The position numbers and the translations under genes are program-made. Below, piece after piece: positions 42,356 to 51,701 of a stretch of DNA of 64,000 nt. Each line of letters begins with the position of its first letter. Position 1 is the first letter of the stretch. Below the pieces are notes generated by a model. It was not told where the DNA came from. It saw only the letters and a list, made by a program, of their open reading frames with translations, and ran no database searches. Source of the stretch: Oscillospiraceae bacterium (GTDB lineage: Bacteria; Bacillota; Clostridia; Oscillospirales; Oscillospiraceae); the NCBI GenBank assembly GCA_017448455.1, contig JAFSLL010000132.1, forward strand, positions 62,001 to 126,000. Reading direction: 5' to 3'.

Positions 42356-44740
42356 TTATTTACAAATGATGAGTTGCTCCACTGGATCTGCGCCTGTGGC
42401 TGATACTTTGATCTTGACCTCGCCCGGGTTTCCTTTGCTGCGCACATAAAAACCCATGCGGCCCTTCCAGCTGGTGTAGCTGCTGCCGGTAAAGCTCTCC
42501 TCAGTGACAGGATTGCCGCTGCCAATGGCGGCGAGTTCTCCCGCACCGGTTACTTTCACTTTGACAAGCCGATCTTCCAGAACCTTGACGATGCCCTTGC
42601 TGTCGGTAAGCTCTACAGAAACAAAGCTTAAATCTTCTCCGTCGGCCTTGAGCACAGGGGAGTCGGCCTTAACGGTCAGGACTGTCTCTCCGCCTGCCGT
42701 TATCAGCACGTCCTCGGCGAGTGCGTTGCCGTTTTCATCGTAGCTCACCGCCCTCAGCTCGCCGGGACGGTAAGCGGTCGTATACTCGGCTTTCATCTCA
42801 AGGAGCGGCTTTCTGCCGAGGGACTGTCCATCCTGCAGAAGCTCCACAGAAGCGCCGGCGCTGTAGACCTCGATCTCCGCTGTCTTTCCTTCACAGCCTT
42901 TCCAGCTCCAGCTGTGTTCGGCGTCGGTTGCGCGCCACATGCCAAAGAAGTGCTTCTCCCCGCTGTGATTCACCGGGCGCACTGCAATATAAGGCTTGTC
43001 ATACTGCCCCCAGGCGATGGCCGCCGCCACGCCCTCGGTCTCCCGATGGCCGATCAGGTCGATGGCTCCGCAGCCACCGCTGACGCAGGGGTAAGGTCGG
43101 TTGAATCCGCCCTTACTTGTGCCGTAGATGGGCACGCCGACCCCTGCTTCGCCCAGATAATCCAAGGCCGTCCACATAAAATCGCCGATCACATAGGGGT
43201 GCTGCTCCACCAGCTTCCAGCGCCGGGTCATGGAATGAGGGTAGGTCTCTGAGCCCAACATGATTCGCTTGGGATCGCAGCCGTGATGCGGCTCATAGCA
43301 GTTTTCCGCGTAGTTCAGACCAACAATGTCTACCGCGTCAAAGCAGGGCTTCAGGAGTTTTTCCACCTTTTCCGGCTTGCCCATAATCTTTTTGATAAAA
43401 GGAACGACCGTCACAATGATGTTGGCCAGCAGGCTTGCCGTAGCAGCAGAGTTTTTGGTCTCCATATAAGGATCGACCGCATCGGCGGGCGTTCCCTTCG
43501 AGCGCTTGCCGCCCATATTAGAGACCACGGGATTGATGCAGTTGATTACCGGGCGGCTGGGATCCAGCTCGTGGCAGACCGCCGTGAGCTTTCGGCTGAT
43601 TTCCGCGCCTTCCGGTTTCCCGGTGTCACCGATCTCGTTTCCGATGGAGTACATCACCACGGAGGGGTGGCTCCAGTCCTTGCGCAGCATGGCGCGAAGA
43701 TCCTTTTCCCAGTTATCGTCGAAATAGATGGAGTAGTCGTAATCCACCTTCATGAGCTGCCAGCAGTCAAAGGCTTCATCCATCACATACATGCCAAGCT
43801 TGTCACAGGCAGCCAGCAGCGCCTTGCTGCAGGGATTGTGAGCTGAGCGGATTGCGTTAAAACCAGCTTCCTTCAAGAGACGCACCTTGCGCTCCTCCGC
43901 CTTGGCTGGGGCACGGCTGCCCAGAATACCGTTGTCGTGATGGATGCAGCCGCCCCGCAGCTTGACTGTCTCGCTGTTTACCTGCAGACCCTTTTCCGCA
44001 CTCCACGCAAGAGAGCGGATACCGGTGACACATTCCTGCTCATCAACAACTGTGTCGCCGCTTAGTACTCTCGCCACAAGTCGATAGAGATGAGGCGTCT
44101 CCGCACTCCAGAGCTTTGGGGTGGGGACTGTAATCCGACAATCGGCGCCTCGCCCACAGGCAACCGTTTTTTCCCCTTCGTATACAGCAATCTCGACTTC
44201 GCAGCCTTCCGCGTTCTCCGCTTCCGCTGTCACATGGAGCACAGCCGGGTCGATGCTCTCTGTGGTGACCTTGATCCCATCCACTGCAATGTGCCTCTTA
44301 TCGCCCACATAGAGATTCACATCCCGGTAGATACCGCTGCCGGTATACCAGCGGCTGTTGGGAGTACGGCTGTTGTCCGCTATCACGCGAATCTCATTCT
44401 CTTCGCCGATGCGCAGATGATCTGTCAGATCCACCGTAAAGCCGGTATAGCCGTAGACCCAGCCACCGATCTGCACATCATTGCAAAAGACGGAAGAATT
44501 CTGATAGATCCCCTCAAATTCCAGGATAACGCTCTGACCGTGCCAATCCTCGGGAGCTGTAAAACACTTTCGGTACTGATAGCGCCCACCTGGGAAGAAG
44601 CCCGCCGCCGCGCCGTTTTTCATGTTGGGAAGACGTTTTTCCGTCTGCATGGCGTCGTGGGGCAGGGTGACCTCGCGTTCCGACTCCTGATGCAGAAGAT
44701 TGCAGAAAAGCCAGTTTTTATTCCAACGGATCTTGTTCAT
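42356..44740 (-). CDS. GH2 beta-galactosidase-type glycoside hydrolase
   Basis: 794 aa with the GH2 order: jelly-roll sugar-binding domain, Ig-like domain, TIM barrel, C-terminal beta domains. The acid/base is Glu369 in SIGNEIGD and the nucleophile is Glu498 in LGSETYP. There is no signal peptide. Beta-galactosidase is likeliest, though GH2 also includes glucuronidase and other activities. It follows a terminator and a CGGAGG site, so it may start a second transcript of the locus. Confidence 0.88.
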   Translation of the reverse strand: MNKIRWNKNWLFCNLLHQESEREVTLPHDAMQTEKRLPNMKNGAAAGFFPGGRYQYRKCFTAPEDWHGQSVILEFEGIYQNSSVFCNDVQIGGWVYGYTGFTVDLTDHLRIGEENEIRVIADNSRTPNSRWYTGSGIYRDVNLYVGDKRHIAVDGIKVTTESIDPAVLHVTAEAENAEGCEVEIAVYEGEKTVACGRGADCRITVPTPKLWSAETPHLYRLVARVLSGDTVVDEQECVTGIRSLAWSAEKGLQVNSETVKLRGGCIHHDNGILGSRAPAKAEERKVRLLKEAGFNAIRSAHNPCSKALLAACDKLGMYVMDEAFDCWQLMKVDYDYSIYFDDNWEKDLRAMLRKDWSHPSVVMYSIGNEIGDTGKPEGAEISRKLTAVCHELDPSRPVINCINPVVSNMGGKRSKGTPADAVDPYMETKNSAATASLLANIIVTVVPFIKKIMGKPEKVEKLLKPCFDAVDIVGLNYAENCYEPHHGCDPKRIMLGSETYPHSMTRRWKLVEQHPYVIGDFMWTALDYLGEAGVGVPIYGTSKGGFNRPYPCVSGGCGAIDLIGHRETEGVAAAIAWGQYDKPYIAVRPVNHSGEKHFFGMWRATDAEHSWSWKGCEGKTAEIEVYSAGASVELLQDGQSLGRKPLLEMKAEYTTAYRPGELRAVSYDENGNALAEDVLITAGGETVLTVKADSPVLKADGEDLSFVSVELTDSKGIVKVLEDRLVKVKVTGAGELAAIGSGNPVTEESFTGSSYTSWKGRMGFYVRSKGNPGEVKIKVSATGADPVEQLIICK

Positions 44741-44804
44741 GGTGGAATCCTCCGTATAGCACTTCTATGTTGTGTTCATTGTAAAGCCTGAACAAGACAA
44801 ATAG

Positions 44805-44833
44805 AATGCCTCCGGTATTTTCCCGGAGGCATT
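44805..44833 (-). terminator. Terminator after the GH43 gene
   Basis: An 11-bp stem (AATGCCTCCGG and complement) with a 7-base loop, between GH43 and GH2 on the minus strand. The tail is only moderately T-rich, so some read-through into GH2 is possible. Confidence 0.6.
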
Positions 44834-44866
44834 GGATGAACCTGTTTTCAGTTTTCTTGTCCGTGG

Positions 44867-46273
44867 TTAAACAAAGGCGATCTCTCTCAGGTCTATGCCG
44901 CCCTTGCCTTTGAAACGCAGGTACAGGGCATGGTCGCCGGAGAGTATGAAGCTCCCCTCCGTCGTTTCCCAGTCTCCGGTATGGCCGGGGATCAGAATAC
45001 TGCCAAGGACTTCGCCGTCCGGAGCGGAGAGGATCTCCAGCTTGCCGGGCGTTTTCATCCAGGCGGGGTTCATGGCCTTCATCATGCCGACACCGGACAT
45101 GGACGCGCGCCAAGTCACGCACAGCCGGTGTTGACCGGTGAAGGCAAAGGTTTTCCAGCCCACGGTGTCGCCGCTGTGAAGCCCCTGCACAAAGCTAATT
45201 TTCTCGCCGCTTTCTTCTTCCTCCTGTACGACAGGCTTGCTCTTGCCTGTCAGATGGCAGCAAATAGCGGCGGGATAGCTCCCCACGGCCTCGAGCTGCT
45301 TTCCACTCAGACCGCAGGACGTGATCGCCACCTGCGGGATCGTCCCATCCGGCAGGATCGAGACGCGCTCGGCACAGCCCTGGCGGGAGAAAGCCGTGCC
45401 CTGCGTTTGGCGGTTGTAGAACACATACCACTGTCCACCGATCTCTACAAGGCTGCCGTGGTTATTCCCTGTGGGATAGACCGGCATTTTATTCCCGTTC
45501 AGCCCGATATCTCCGTTGGAGATGATCGTCCCGCCGTAAGTGAAGGGACCGTCAGGCCGGTCAGCGACGGCATAGCACAGCTCATGGCTGAGCATGCTGG
45601 AGTAAATGAAATAGTATTTCCCTTTGATCTTCCGCATGGAGGAGGCTTCGAAGAAGGCGTGCCCCTCAAAGCCGGTGCCTTTCTGATGACTCACGTTGGG
45701 AACGGTCAGCTTCGGCTCGGAAATCGGAGTCAGCATATCCGGTGCAAGCTCCACCACCGCGCCGCCCTGAACGGTGAGCATGTCCTGCGGTCCCTGGAAG
45801 GCAGAACCGTAGTAGAGCCACACGCGCTGATCCTCGTCCACGTAGACGGCAGGGTCAAAGAACAGAAAACGCTTGTCCCGTTTGAGCTTGACCTCACCGT
45901 AAAAGGTGTACTTTCCCGCCGGGGTATCACAGACCGCCATGCGGATCGTGGGCTTGCGCTTTTTGCTGCCGGTGAAGAAATAATACAGATAATAGCGTCC
46001 GTCCGGCCCTTGTGCCACGTCCGGAGCATAGAGATAACCGACGGGATCGTGGTTGTCCGGATCGTCTCTCTTGCGCCAGATCACGCCTTCGCAGCGCCAG
46101 TCGCCCAGATCCTCCACCGGGGCCGACCAGCAGACATAGTCCTCCATGCAGAAGGTCGCGCCGTGGCTGCGGTCATGGGAGCCGTAGACATATATGCGGT
46201 CGCCAAAAACGTGTGGCTCGCCGTCTGGGACATGCTCCCACAGAGGGAGATAGGGGTTATAAACCTGTTTCAT
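44867..46273 (-). CDS. GH43 arabinofuranosidase/xylosidase with C-terminal carbohydrate-binding domain
   Basis: 468 aa. The N-terminal five-blade propeller opens YNPYLPLWEHVPDGEPHVF (base Asp17) and continues with LYAPDVAQGPDGRYYLYY and the FEGHAFFEASSMRK acid region. The last 140 residues form a CBM6-like beta-sandwich. There is no signal peptide. It probably trims arabinose or xylose side chains. It is co-transcribed after the GPH symporter (AAGGAG start site). Confidence 0.88.
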   Translation of the reverse strand: MKQVYNPYLPLWEHVPDGEPHVFGDRIYVYGSHDRSHGATFCMEDYVCWSAPVEDLGDWRCEGVIWRKRDDPDNHDPVGYLYAPDVAQGPDGRYYLYYFFTGSKKRKPTIRMAVCDTPAGKYTFYGEVKLKRDKRFLFFDPAVYVDEDQRVWLYYGSAFQGPQDMLTVQGGAVVELAPDMLTPISEPKLTVPNVSHQKGTGFEGHAFFEASSMRKIKGKYYFIYSSMLSHELCYAVADRPDGPFTYGGTIISNGDIGLNGNKMPVYPTGNNHGSLVEIGGQWYVFYNRQTQGTAFSRQGCAERVSILPDGTIPQVAITSCGLSGKQLEAVGSYPAAICCHLTGKSKPVVQEEEESGEKISFVQGLHSGDTVGWKTFAFTGQHRLCVTWRASMSGVGMMKAMNPAWMKTPGKLEILSAPDGEVLGSILIPGHTGDWETTEGSFILSGDHALYLRFKGKGGIDLREIAFV

Positions 46274-46333
46274 GACTGCTCCTTAAACGCATGGACACAG
46301 CTGCCGCTGTGTCCATGGTTCATGATGAATGTT

Positions 46334-47845
46334 TTATTCCGCGGTGTTTTCCTGTTTTGCCAGCGTGCCGTCCTCATTGAAGCCGTTTTCCACACGCAGT
46401 TTCTTCAGATCCCGCTCCAGATGGAAGAAGAAAAACATTACCACACAAATGCCGATGAAGAGCAGGGGCACCCAGTTGAAGGCGATATTGATGCCACTCA
46501 GCGCATTCTTCACGGTCGCCGTTCCGCCAGTCACATATTGCTCATATCCGGCCTCCCCAAGTGCGGACAGCTCGGCCCAGTCCTGAAATCCGTTCTCTGT
46601 TACAGCTTTGGTCAGGTAATCAAAACCTGTGGCGCTGAGGATCACGCCGACAATGACGGAAGTAAGGCTCGTAGCCATCTTCTGGGCGAAGCTGACAAAA
46701 GCGGAATACATACCCTCGACCACGATGCCGCTTTTGTAGCGGCCGTACTCCATCAGCTCATAGTTCACCTGCGAGCCGACGCAGGCCACAAAAATATTGG
46801 GCAAGCTGACGCAGAGATAGCCGAGCATCTGTGTGACCAGTGTACCGGGGAAGAGGATACGAATCACCAGACCGACGACAGCGATGATCAGAGATACCTG
46901 GATGACCTTGGCCACGCCGAACTTGTTGCAAAGCTTGGGAATGAAAATATAGATCGGCATCATCACGGCGGAGACAGCCATAACCAGCGAAAAGGCGCTG
47001 AGGTTGCCGAATACGTACTGGAAGTAGAACTGGCCAACGGTAAAGCTGCTCATCATGACCATCATATACAGGAAGTTGATGATCGTGTACTGGATCAGAT
47101 ATTTGTTTTTACCAATGCTCTTGAGAAACTCGCCGATAGAGACCTTTTCCTGCTGCTTTTCAGCCTCATAGCCTTCGAAAGCAGCCAATTCGGCATCTGT
47201 ATACTCCGGGCACAGGAAAAACGCGATCACGCAGGCGGCCACACCGATCACCGCAGTAATTGCAACCAGAATGATGAAACCGCTCTGGGAGCCATGGAAT
47301 GCGTCGATCAGCGCGGGCAAGGCAATCTGAAGTCCAAGAGAACCGATCGCAAACACAACACCGATCACCGTCAGCGCTTTGACCCGATTTTGGTTATTGA
47401 CAATACTGCGCTTGATGTGAGTCTCATAAGCGATATTCGCCATGGTTCCGAAAATCGCAGTGCCCAACGTAGAGAGAACTGTGAGATAAATGACCAGACC
47501 CGCATCGCTCATGACGGACTTCGGAGCCATGAAAATAAGAAGCGTCAGGATCCACATGGGGATTCCCGCCAGAGCCCAGGGGCGCGCTTTGCCGAACTTC
47601 GTATGGGTGGCGTCTACAATCGCTCCCATAAACAGGTCCGTGACCGCGTCAACAGCCGTTTTGACCGCCATACCTGCGGATACCGCAGCAGCGGCAAGAC
47701 CGAGACTGTTGGTGGCAAAATAGGTGATTTCGCCGATCAGAAGTCCCTGAAGAATGTTTCCCAGTCGAACCAGAGAAAAGCCTAGGACTTTCTTCCCGGA
47801 GAATTTTTCATTTGCAATGTCCAGACGTTTGATTTGTTCGCTCAT
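46334..47845 (-). CDS. GPH-family sugar:cation symporter (MFS)
   Basis: 503 aa, about 12 membrane helices. The family opening GKKVLGFSLVRLGNILQG and the DLFMGAIVDATHTKFGKARPW loop mark the glycoside-pentoside-hexuronide (MelB/XynB-like) group. It imports oligosaccharides with Na+ or H+ and would feed the cytosolic GH43, GH2, GH39 and GH78 enzymes around it. GGGAGGAAAG precedes the start. The 130-base gap upstream (47846-47975) shows no gene. Confidence 0.92.
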   Translation of the reverse strand: MSEQIKRLDIANEKFSGKKVLGFSLVRLGNILQGLLIGEITYFATNSLGLAAAAVSAGMAVKTAVDAVTDLFMGAIVDATHTKFGKARPWALAGIPMWILTLLIFMAPKSVMSDAGLVIYLTVLSTLGTAIFGTMANIAYETHIKRSIVNNQNRVKALTVIGVVFAIGSLGLQIALPALIDAFHGSQSGFIILVAITAVIGVAACVIAFFLCPEYTDAELAAFEGYEAEKQQEKVSIGEFLKSIGKNKYLIQYTIINFLYMMVMMSSFTVGQFYFQYVFGNLSAFSLVMAVSAVMMPIYIFIPKLCNKFGVAKVIQVSLIIAVVGLVIRILFPGTLVTQMLGYLCVSLPNIFVACVGSQVNYELMEYGRYKSGIVVEGMYSAFVSFAQKMATSLTSVIVGVILSATGFDYLTKAVTENGFQDWAELSALGEAGYEQYVTGGTATVKNALSGINIAFNWVPLLFIGICVVMFFFFHLERDLKKLRVENGFNEDGTLAKQENTAE

Positions 47846-47975
47846 ATTCTTTCCTCCCTGCGTTTATCTCGCCCAGTGTGATTCCAGTATACCGTGTGCT
47901 TGCAGTATTCGGAATTTCCGTGCTATTCCTTTATCCGTCAAATTTGAACCAAAAACGTGCGGATTTGTCTGAGAT

Positions 47976-48695
47976 TCACTTTTCAGACGGTTGGATTGCT
48001 TCCCAGACTGCCTCGGCCAGCTTCTGTGCCCCGATGGCGTTGGGGTGGATCCCATCGTCCACAAACCAGTCCGGATGCTTTTCCGTCAGAGCAAAAATGT
48101 CGACCGTGGCAAGTCCATACTCCAATGCGAGCTCCCGAATAACCTCGCCAGCCTCCAGCACCTTGGAGCGCTGAATATCAAAGGTATAGACGTCGCCCTC
48201 CTCGCCGTGCAGGTGATGCGGTGCGGCGGGCTGCAGCAGGATCACGCGCGGCTTGCTGCTCAGATTCAGATAACTCTCCAGCAGTTTGCGATACTGCTTT
48301 TTGAATTCCTCCCGGCCCAGCCAGTTCTGAGGCTTGGAATCGTTTGTACCGAACTTCAGCAGGACGATGTCCGGTTGGAAGGCTTTGCTCCTTAAATAGC
48401 GCGGCTCACGGACGTAGGGGTGATCTCCGGTGTGCATGGCGGTTCTCCCGCTCATGCCGTAGTTATGGACACAGTAGCCGGAGCCCGCCAGCTTTTGCAG
48501 GACATGCGGGTAGTTATAGCGGTACCAGTTGGGGATCATTGCGCCATAGGTGATGCTGTCGCCCACGCAGGCGACCTTGATTTGTCCCTCTTTCGCCGGC
48601 GCGCCGATGGGGATCCAGGTCCAGCCCTTATAGCCCATCACGCCCCAGGCCGCGGCCAGGGCGGCCCCGCCAAGAATCGCAAGCAGTTTTTTCAT
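47976..48695 (-). CDS. SGNH/GDSL-family esterase
   Basis: 239 aa with an N-terminal hydrophobic segment (residues 3-20) that may anchor or export it. Block I CVGDSITYG holds the nucleophile Ser, LLKFGTNDS supplies the GxND block and DDGIHPNAIGA the Asp-x-x-His pair. Such enzymes deacetylate plant glycans. The inner ATG 48695 has GGAAGGGAG upstream and overlaps the GH78 stop by 4 bases, showing coupling to the rhamnosidase. Confidence 0.87.
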   Translation of the reverse strand: MKKLLAILGGAALAAAWGVMGYKGWTWIPIGAPAKEGQIKVACVGDSITYGAMIPNWYRYNYPHVLQKLAGSGYCVHNYGMSGRTAMHTGDHPYVREPRYLRSKAFQPDIVLLKFGTNDSKPQNWLGREEFKKQYRKLLESYLNLSSKPRVILLQPAAPHHLHGEEGDVYTFDIQRSKVLEAGEVIRELALEYGLATVDIFALTEKHPDWFVDDGIHPNAIGAQKLAEAVWEAIQPSEK

Positions 48696-51259
48696 GTTCC
48701 GCTTCTCCCTTCCTGCGTAAAGCTGTATGTTCCGGCGGAAATCTCTTCCGCCTCTTTGCCCGGCAAGCACAGCGTTGCCGAGCAGTTGGCCGGGATCGTG
48801 ATGTTATATGTCACAGCTTCGCCTTCCCGACTCCATCCGCTTTCTACGGCGCCGTATACCGAATCATAGGCCAGGGAAATCCGCTCCAGCTGACCGACCG
48901 TGTGCAGCTCGATCACGAAGTGATTCTCTCGCCCGTCCAGTTTGACGCCGCAGAGCGTATCAAACAGCCACTGACAGCAGGCCCCCTTGGAGTAATGGTT
49001 CAGAGAGGCGTCCGGCGTCCAGTTCTCCCATACGGTGGTAGCTCCTTCCCGGATCTGCTGCATCCAGCCGATTTCGGGATTGGTCAGTGTGCGGAAAGCG
49101 TCGTCGCTCTCGCCCGCCTCGGTGAGCAGGCCAAAGATGAAGGGCGTGGTCAAGAACCCCGTACCGATGCGATAGTTGCGCGCTCTGTTGAGCTTCACGA
49201 TTTTGTCGAGCAGGTTCCGGCGCGCATCACCCTCGGCTAGGCCCAGACCGCAGGGGCGGGCGTATTTGCACATGCGGTCAGACTCGATCTCGCCGCCCTG
49301 CACAAAGTAATGGTTGTAGGCCTCTCGGGACTTCTCCGCAAGAAACGCGTAATCCGCCGCTTTCCCGTCTTTTAGATGTGCCGCCATCTCGGCCATCAAC
49401 CGGGCGGAGTAGGAAAAATAGGCCGTGGCCTCCTCCGTCATGGGGAATAACAAGGCGGATTGAGGCGGTGCGCAGTCGTCCGGCTCCGTCCACTCGCCGA
49501 AGTGCTTGCCGCAGGCGACGATGTATTGATCGTATTTGCTGCGCTTTGGATTATTCAACGACAGAAGGTTCCGCTTGCCCAGCCGGGAACGGAAGAAAGC
49601 AAAGCACTTTTCCATGTTTGGCCAGAATTCCCGGATCAGGCAGTCGTCCCCGTAGCGCTTCCAGAAATACCAGGGGATTGTGATCATCGCGTCGCCCCAG
49701 CCTGCGCTGCCCTCCATGGAGATCCATTCGATGAAAGCGGATTTCCCGGGAGCAGAGGGGTTGATGTTGTATACCAGACCGTTTTCCTTCTGACAGTCGG
49801 CCACATCCCGCAGCCATTTGCGGAAGAAGGAACGCTGGTCCATCATGGTATTACCGGTATTGAAAAAGAGCTGCGCGTCGCCGGTCCAGCCCGCCCGCTC
49901 CCGGGTGGGGCAGTCGGTGGGCACGTCCAGGAAATTGCCCTTCACGCTCCAGAAAGTGTTCTGTACGATCTGATTGATCCCCGCGTCGGAGGATTCAAAG
50001 CGGAAGGTCGTGTCCATGTCGCTGTAGACAGCAATGGCAGTAAAGTTCTCTTTCCTGATTTCCTCCGGCCAGTCACGCAGCAGCACATAGCGAAAGCCCA
50101 TCACCGTGAACTTCGGCTTGTACACATGGCGTTCGCCGTCGCAGGTCAGATCGTTGGTCTGAAAATGGCACCGGTCATATTCACTCTTCCAGGCGATGTT
50201 GGCCACGGTAAAATTGCCGTTCGCGTCCAGCTTCTCGCCGAAGGTCATCCTGCAGGTATGTCCGGCGGGACCGCAGACGGAGGTCTCCATATAACCGGCA
50301 ATGTTCTGGCCGAAGTCCAGCACGGTTTGCCCGTCCGGGCAGTGCAGGATCTTAGGGCTTGAAAAGCGCTTCTGCTCCCGGACAGGCACGTTGTTTGAGG
50401 CGCAGACAATGCCGTCATAGCCTGTTTCCTGAGCATATCCTCTGTAGGAGGGGCGACAGCGCAGGTCGACCACCTCGCCGTCTTTCATGTCCGCCAGGCG
50501 GATCGGGCCGTCGTTGGACCAGCGAAAATTTGCGTCTGTTCCGATGGTCTCCCGCTCGCCGTTTGCATAGGTGACTTCCAGCTGCGCAAGTGCCTTCGGC
50601 TCATGTCCGTATGTTTTGGCGTTTCCGAAAACTCCGGTTTTGCCGGCATACCAGCCATCAGCCAGCTCGATGGTCCACTCGTTCTCTATGTCCAGCAACT
50701 CGGTTATGTCATATGTCTGGTAGTGGACGCGTTTCTGAAAAGCCGTGGAGCCGGGCGTCAGAACCTGATCGCCCACGCGTCTGCCGTTGATATGGGTCTC
50801 ATACAATCCGCAGGCCGTAGCATACAGCCGTGCCCGGACGATTTCACCCTTAAGCTTGAAGCAACGCTTGAAATAATCCACCGGGTAACGCATATCCGGC
50901 TTTTTGTTGTGGCGATACGCGCCCATGATCCACTTGCCCTTCCAGTCGGAAGGGTGCAGAAGACCGATCTCGCAGGATGCCGTCTCGCTCCATTCGCCAG
51001 GCTCCCCGTTTTCGTCCCACAGCCGCAGCTGCCAGCGAACCCGATCACGGCTTTGAAGCGTGAGCGGAAGCGAGGCGTGCATGGACGAGCTTTGCTCCAT
51101 CGGGAATTCTCTCCATTCGTTCTCGTTGATGGAGCCGCGGAGCTGGTACGCACTTTGACAAGCAGCGCCTTTCACCTTCCAGGACACGCGGGGAGTCACA
51201 ATATCGATCCCCATGGGGTTTGTCAAATATTCGGTCTTTAGCTGAATGGCTTTGATCAT
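48692..51259 (-). CDS. GH78 alpha-L-rhamnosidase
   Basis: 855 aa. N-terminal beta domains (WKGKWIMG, GLYETHINGRRVGDQVLTPG) precede the alpha/alpha barrel. DCPTRERAGWTGDAQ holds the catalytic acid, and GDAMITIPWYFWKRYGD and WENW are typical GH78 blocks. There is no signal peptide, so it works inside the cell on imported rhamnosides (pectin rhamnogalacturonan or flavonoid rutinosides). It overlaps both neighbours by 4 bases: the HPr-like gene upstream and the SGNH esterase downstream. Confidence 0.92.
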   Translation of the reverse strand: MIKAIQLKTEYLTNPMGIDIVTPRVSWKVKGAACQSAYQLRGSINENEWREFPMEQSSSMHASLPLTLQSRDRVRWQLRLWDENGEPGEWSETASCEIGLLHPSDWKGKWIMGAYRHNKKPDMRYPVDYFKRCFKLKGEIVRARLYATACGLYETHINGRRVGDQVLTPGSTAFQKRVHYQTYDITELLDIENEWTIELADGWYAGKTGVFGNAKTYGHEPKALAQLEVTYANGERETIGTDANFRWSNDGPIRLADMKDGEVVDLRCRPSYRGYAQETGYDGIVCASNNVPVREQKRFSSPKILHCPDGQTVLDFGQNIAGYMETSVCGPAGHTCRMTFGEKLDANGNFTVANIAWKSEYDRCHFQTNDLTCDGERHVYKPKFTVMGFRYVLLRDWPEEIRKENFTAIAVYSDMDTTFRFESSDAGINQIVQNTFWSVKGNFLDVPTDCPTRERAGWTGDAQLFFNTGNTMMDQRSFFRKWLRDVADCQKENGLVYNINPSAPGKSAFIEWISMEGSAGWGDAMITIPWYFWKRYGDDCLIREFWPNMEKCFAFFRSRLGKRNLLSLNNPKRSKYDQYIVACGKHFGEWTEPDDCAPPQSALLFPMTEEATAYFSYSARLMAEMAAHLKDGKAADYAFLAEKSREAYNHYFVQGGEIESDRMCKYARPCGLGLAEGDARRNLLDKIVKLNRARNYRIGTGFLTTPFIFGLLTEAGESDDAFRTLTNPEIGWMQQIREGATTVWENWTPDASLNHYSKGACCQWLFDTLCGVKLDGRENHFVIELHTVGQLERISLAYDSVYGAVESGWSREGEAVTYNITIPANCSATLCLPGKEAEEISAGTYSFTQEGRSGT

Positions 51260-51510
51260 GACAGCTCCTCCTTATCCCGTCCTTCAATGAAACTACCCAG
51301 TGCCTGGCAGATCTCCCTGCCCCGCTCTTCGTCGGCGTCGATCTGGAGCAGGATGGGTTTTGCCAGGTCAAAACAGAAAAGCCCCATGATGGATTTGGCA
51401 TCCACCATCGTCTCATCGCCGCAGAGCTGCATCTTTTCCGGAAATTGAGATACGAGCGCCACAAAGTCCTTAGCCTCGGTGATGCTGCGTAGTTTGATCG
51501 TTCTTTTCAT
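51256..51510 (-). CDS. HPr-like (Crh-like) protein without the phosphoryl-carrier histidine
   Basis: 84 aa with the HPr fold signature VDAKSIMGLFCFDLAKP, where Ser40 matches regulatory Ser46 of HPr. The usual GIHARPA segment with His15 is replaced by EAKDFVALV. It therefore cannot carry PTS phosphate but could be serine-phosphorylated by HprK, like Bacillus Crh, and then act with CcpA in repression. It is first in the glycan operon and overlaps the GH78 start by 4 bases. Confidence 0.8.
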   Translation of the reverse strand: MKRTIKLRSITEAKDFVALVSQFPEKMQLCGDETMVDAKSIMGLFCFDLAKPILLQIDADEERGREICQALGSFIEGRDKEELS

Positions 51511-51626
51511 GGCACAGTCCTTTTCCAGCTTTTGATGTGTTCATGATACACGGAAGGCTCAGCAAAAAACATCTCCCCGGTAGCTAAAGACCGTTCTTTT
51601 CTTCGCCAGTCATAAAATCATTTGTC

Positions 51627-51643
51627 TGAGATAAACTATCTCA
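51627..51643. promoter_or_regulatory. Palindromic operator in the araC/glycan-locus intergenic region
   Basis: TGAGATA and TATCTCA arms around three bases, immediately upstream of the araC -35 element. It is a plausible site for the AraC regulator or for CcpA-type control of both directions. Confidence 0.5.
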
Positions 51644-51672
51644 TTGCTTTTCACCGGTTTTTCCGGTATGAT
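51644..51672 (+). promoter_or_regulatory. Sigma-A promoter for the AraC regulator
   Basis: TTGCTT and TATGAT with 17-base spacing, followed by a GGGGGAG ribosome-binding site. Confidence 0.65.
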
Positions 51673-51701
51673 AAACATACAAAACAGGGGGAGATGAGCT
51701 C

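Noticed and set aside
44930..47785. 951-codon plus-strand open frame
   Set aside because: Antisense to GH43 and the GPH symporter, both with clear motifs and ribosome-binding sites; high GC makes long empty frames common.
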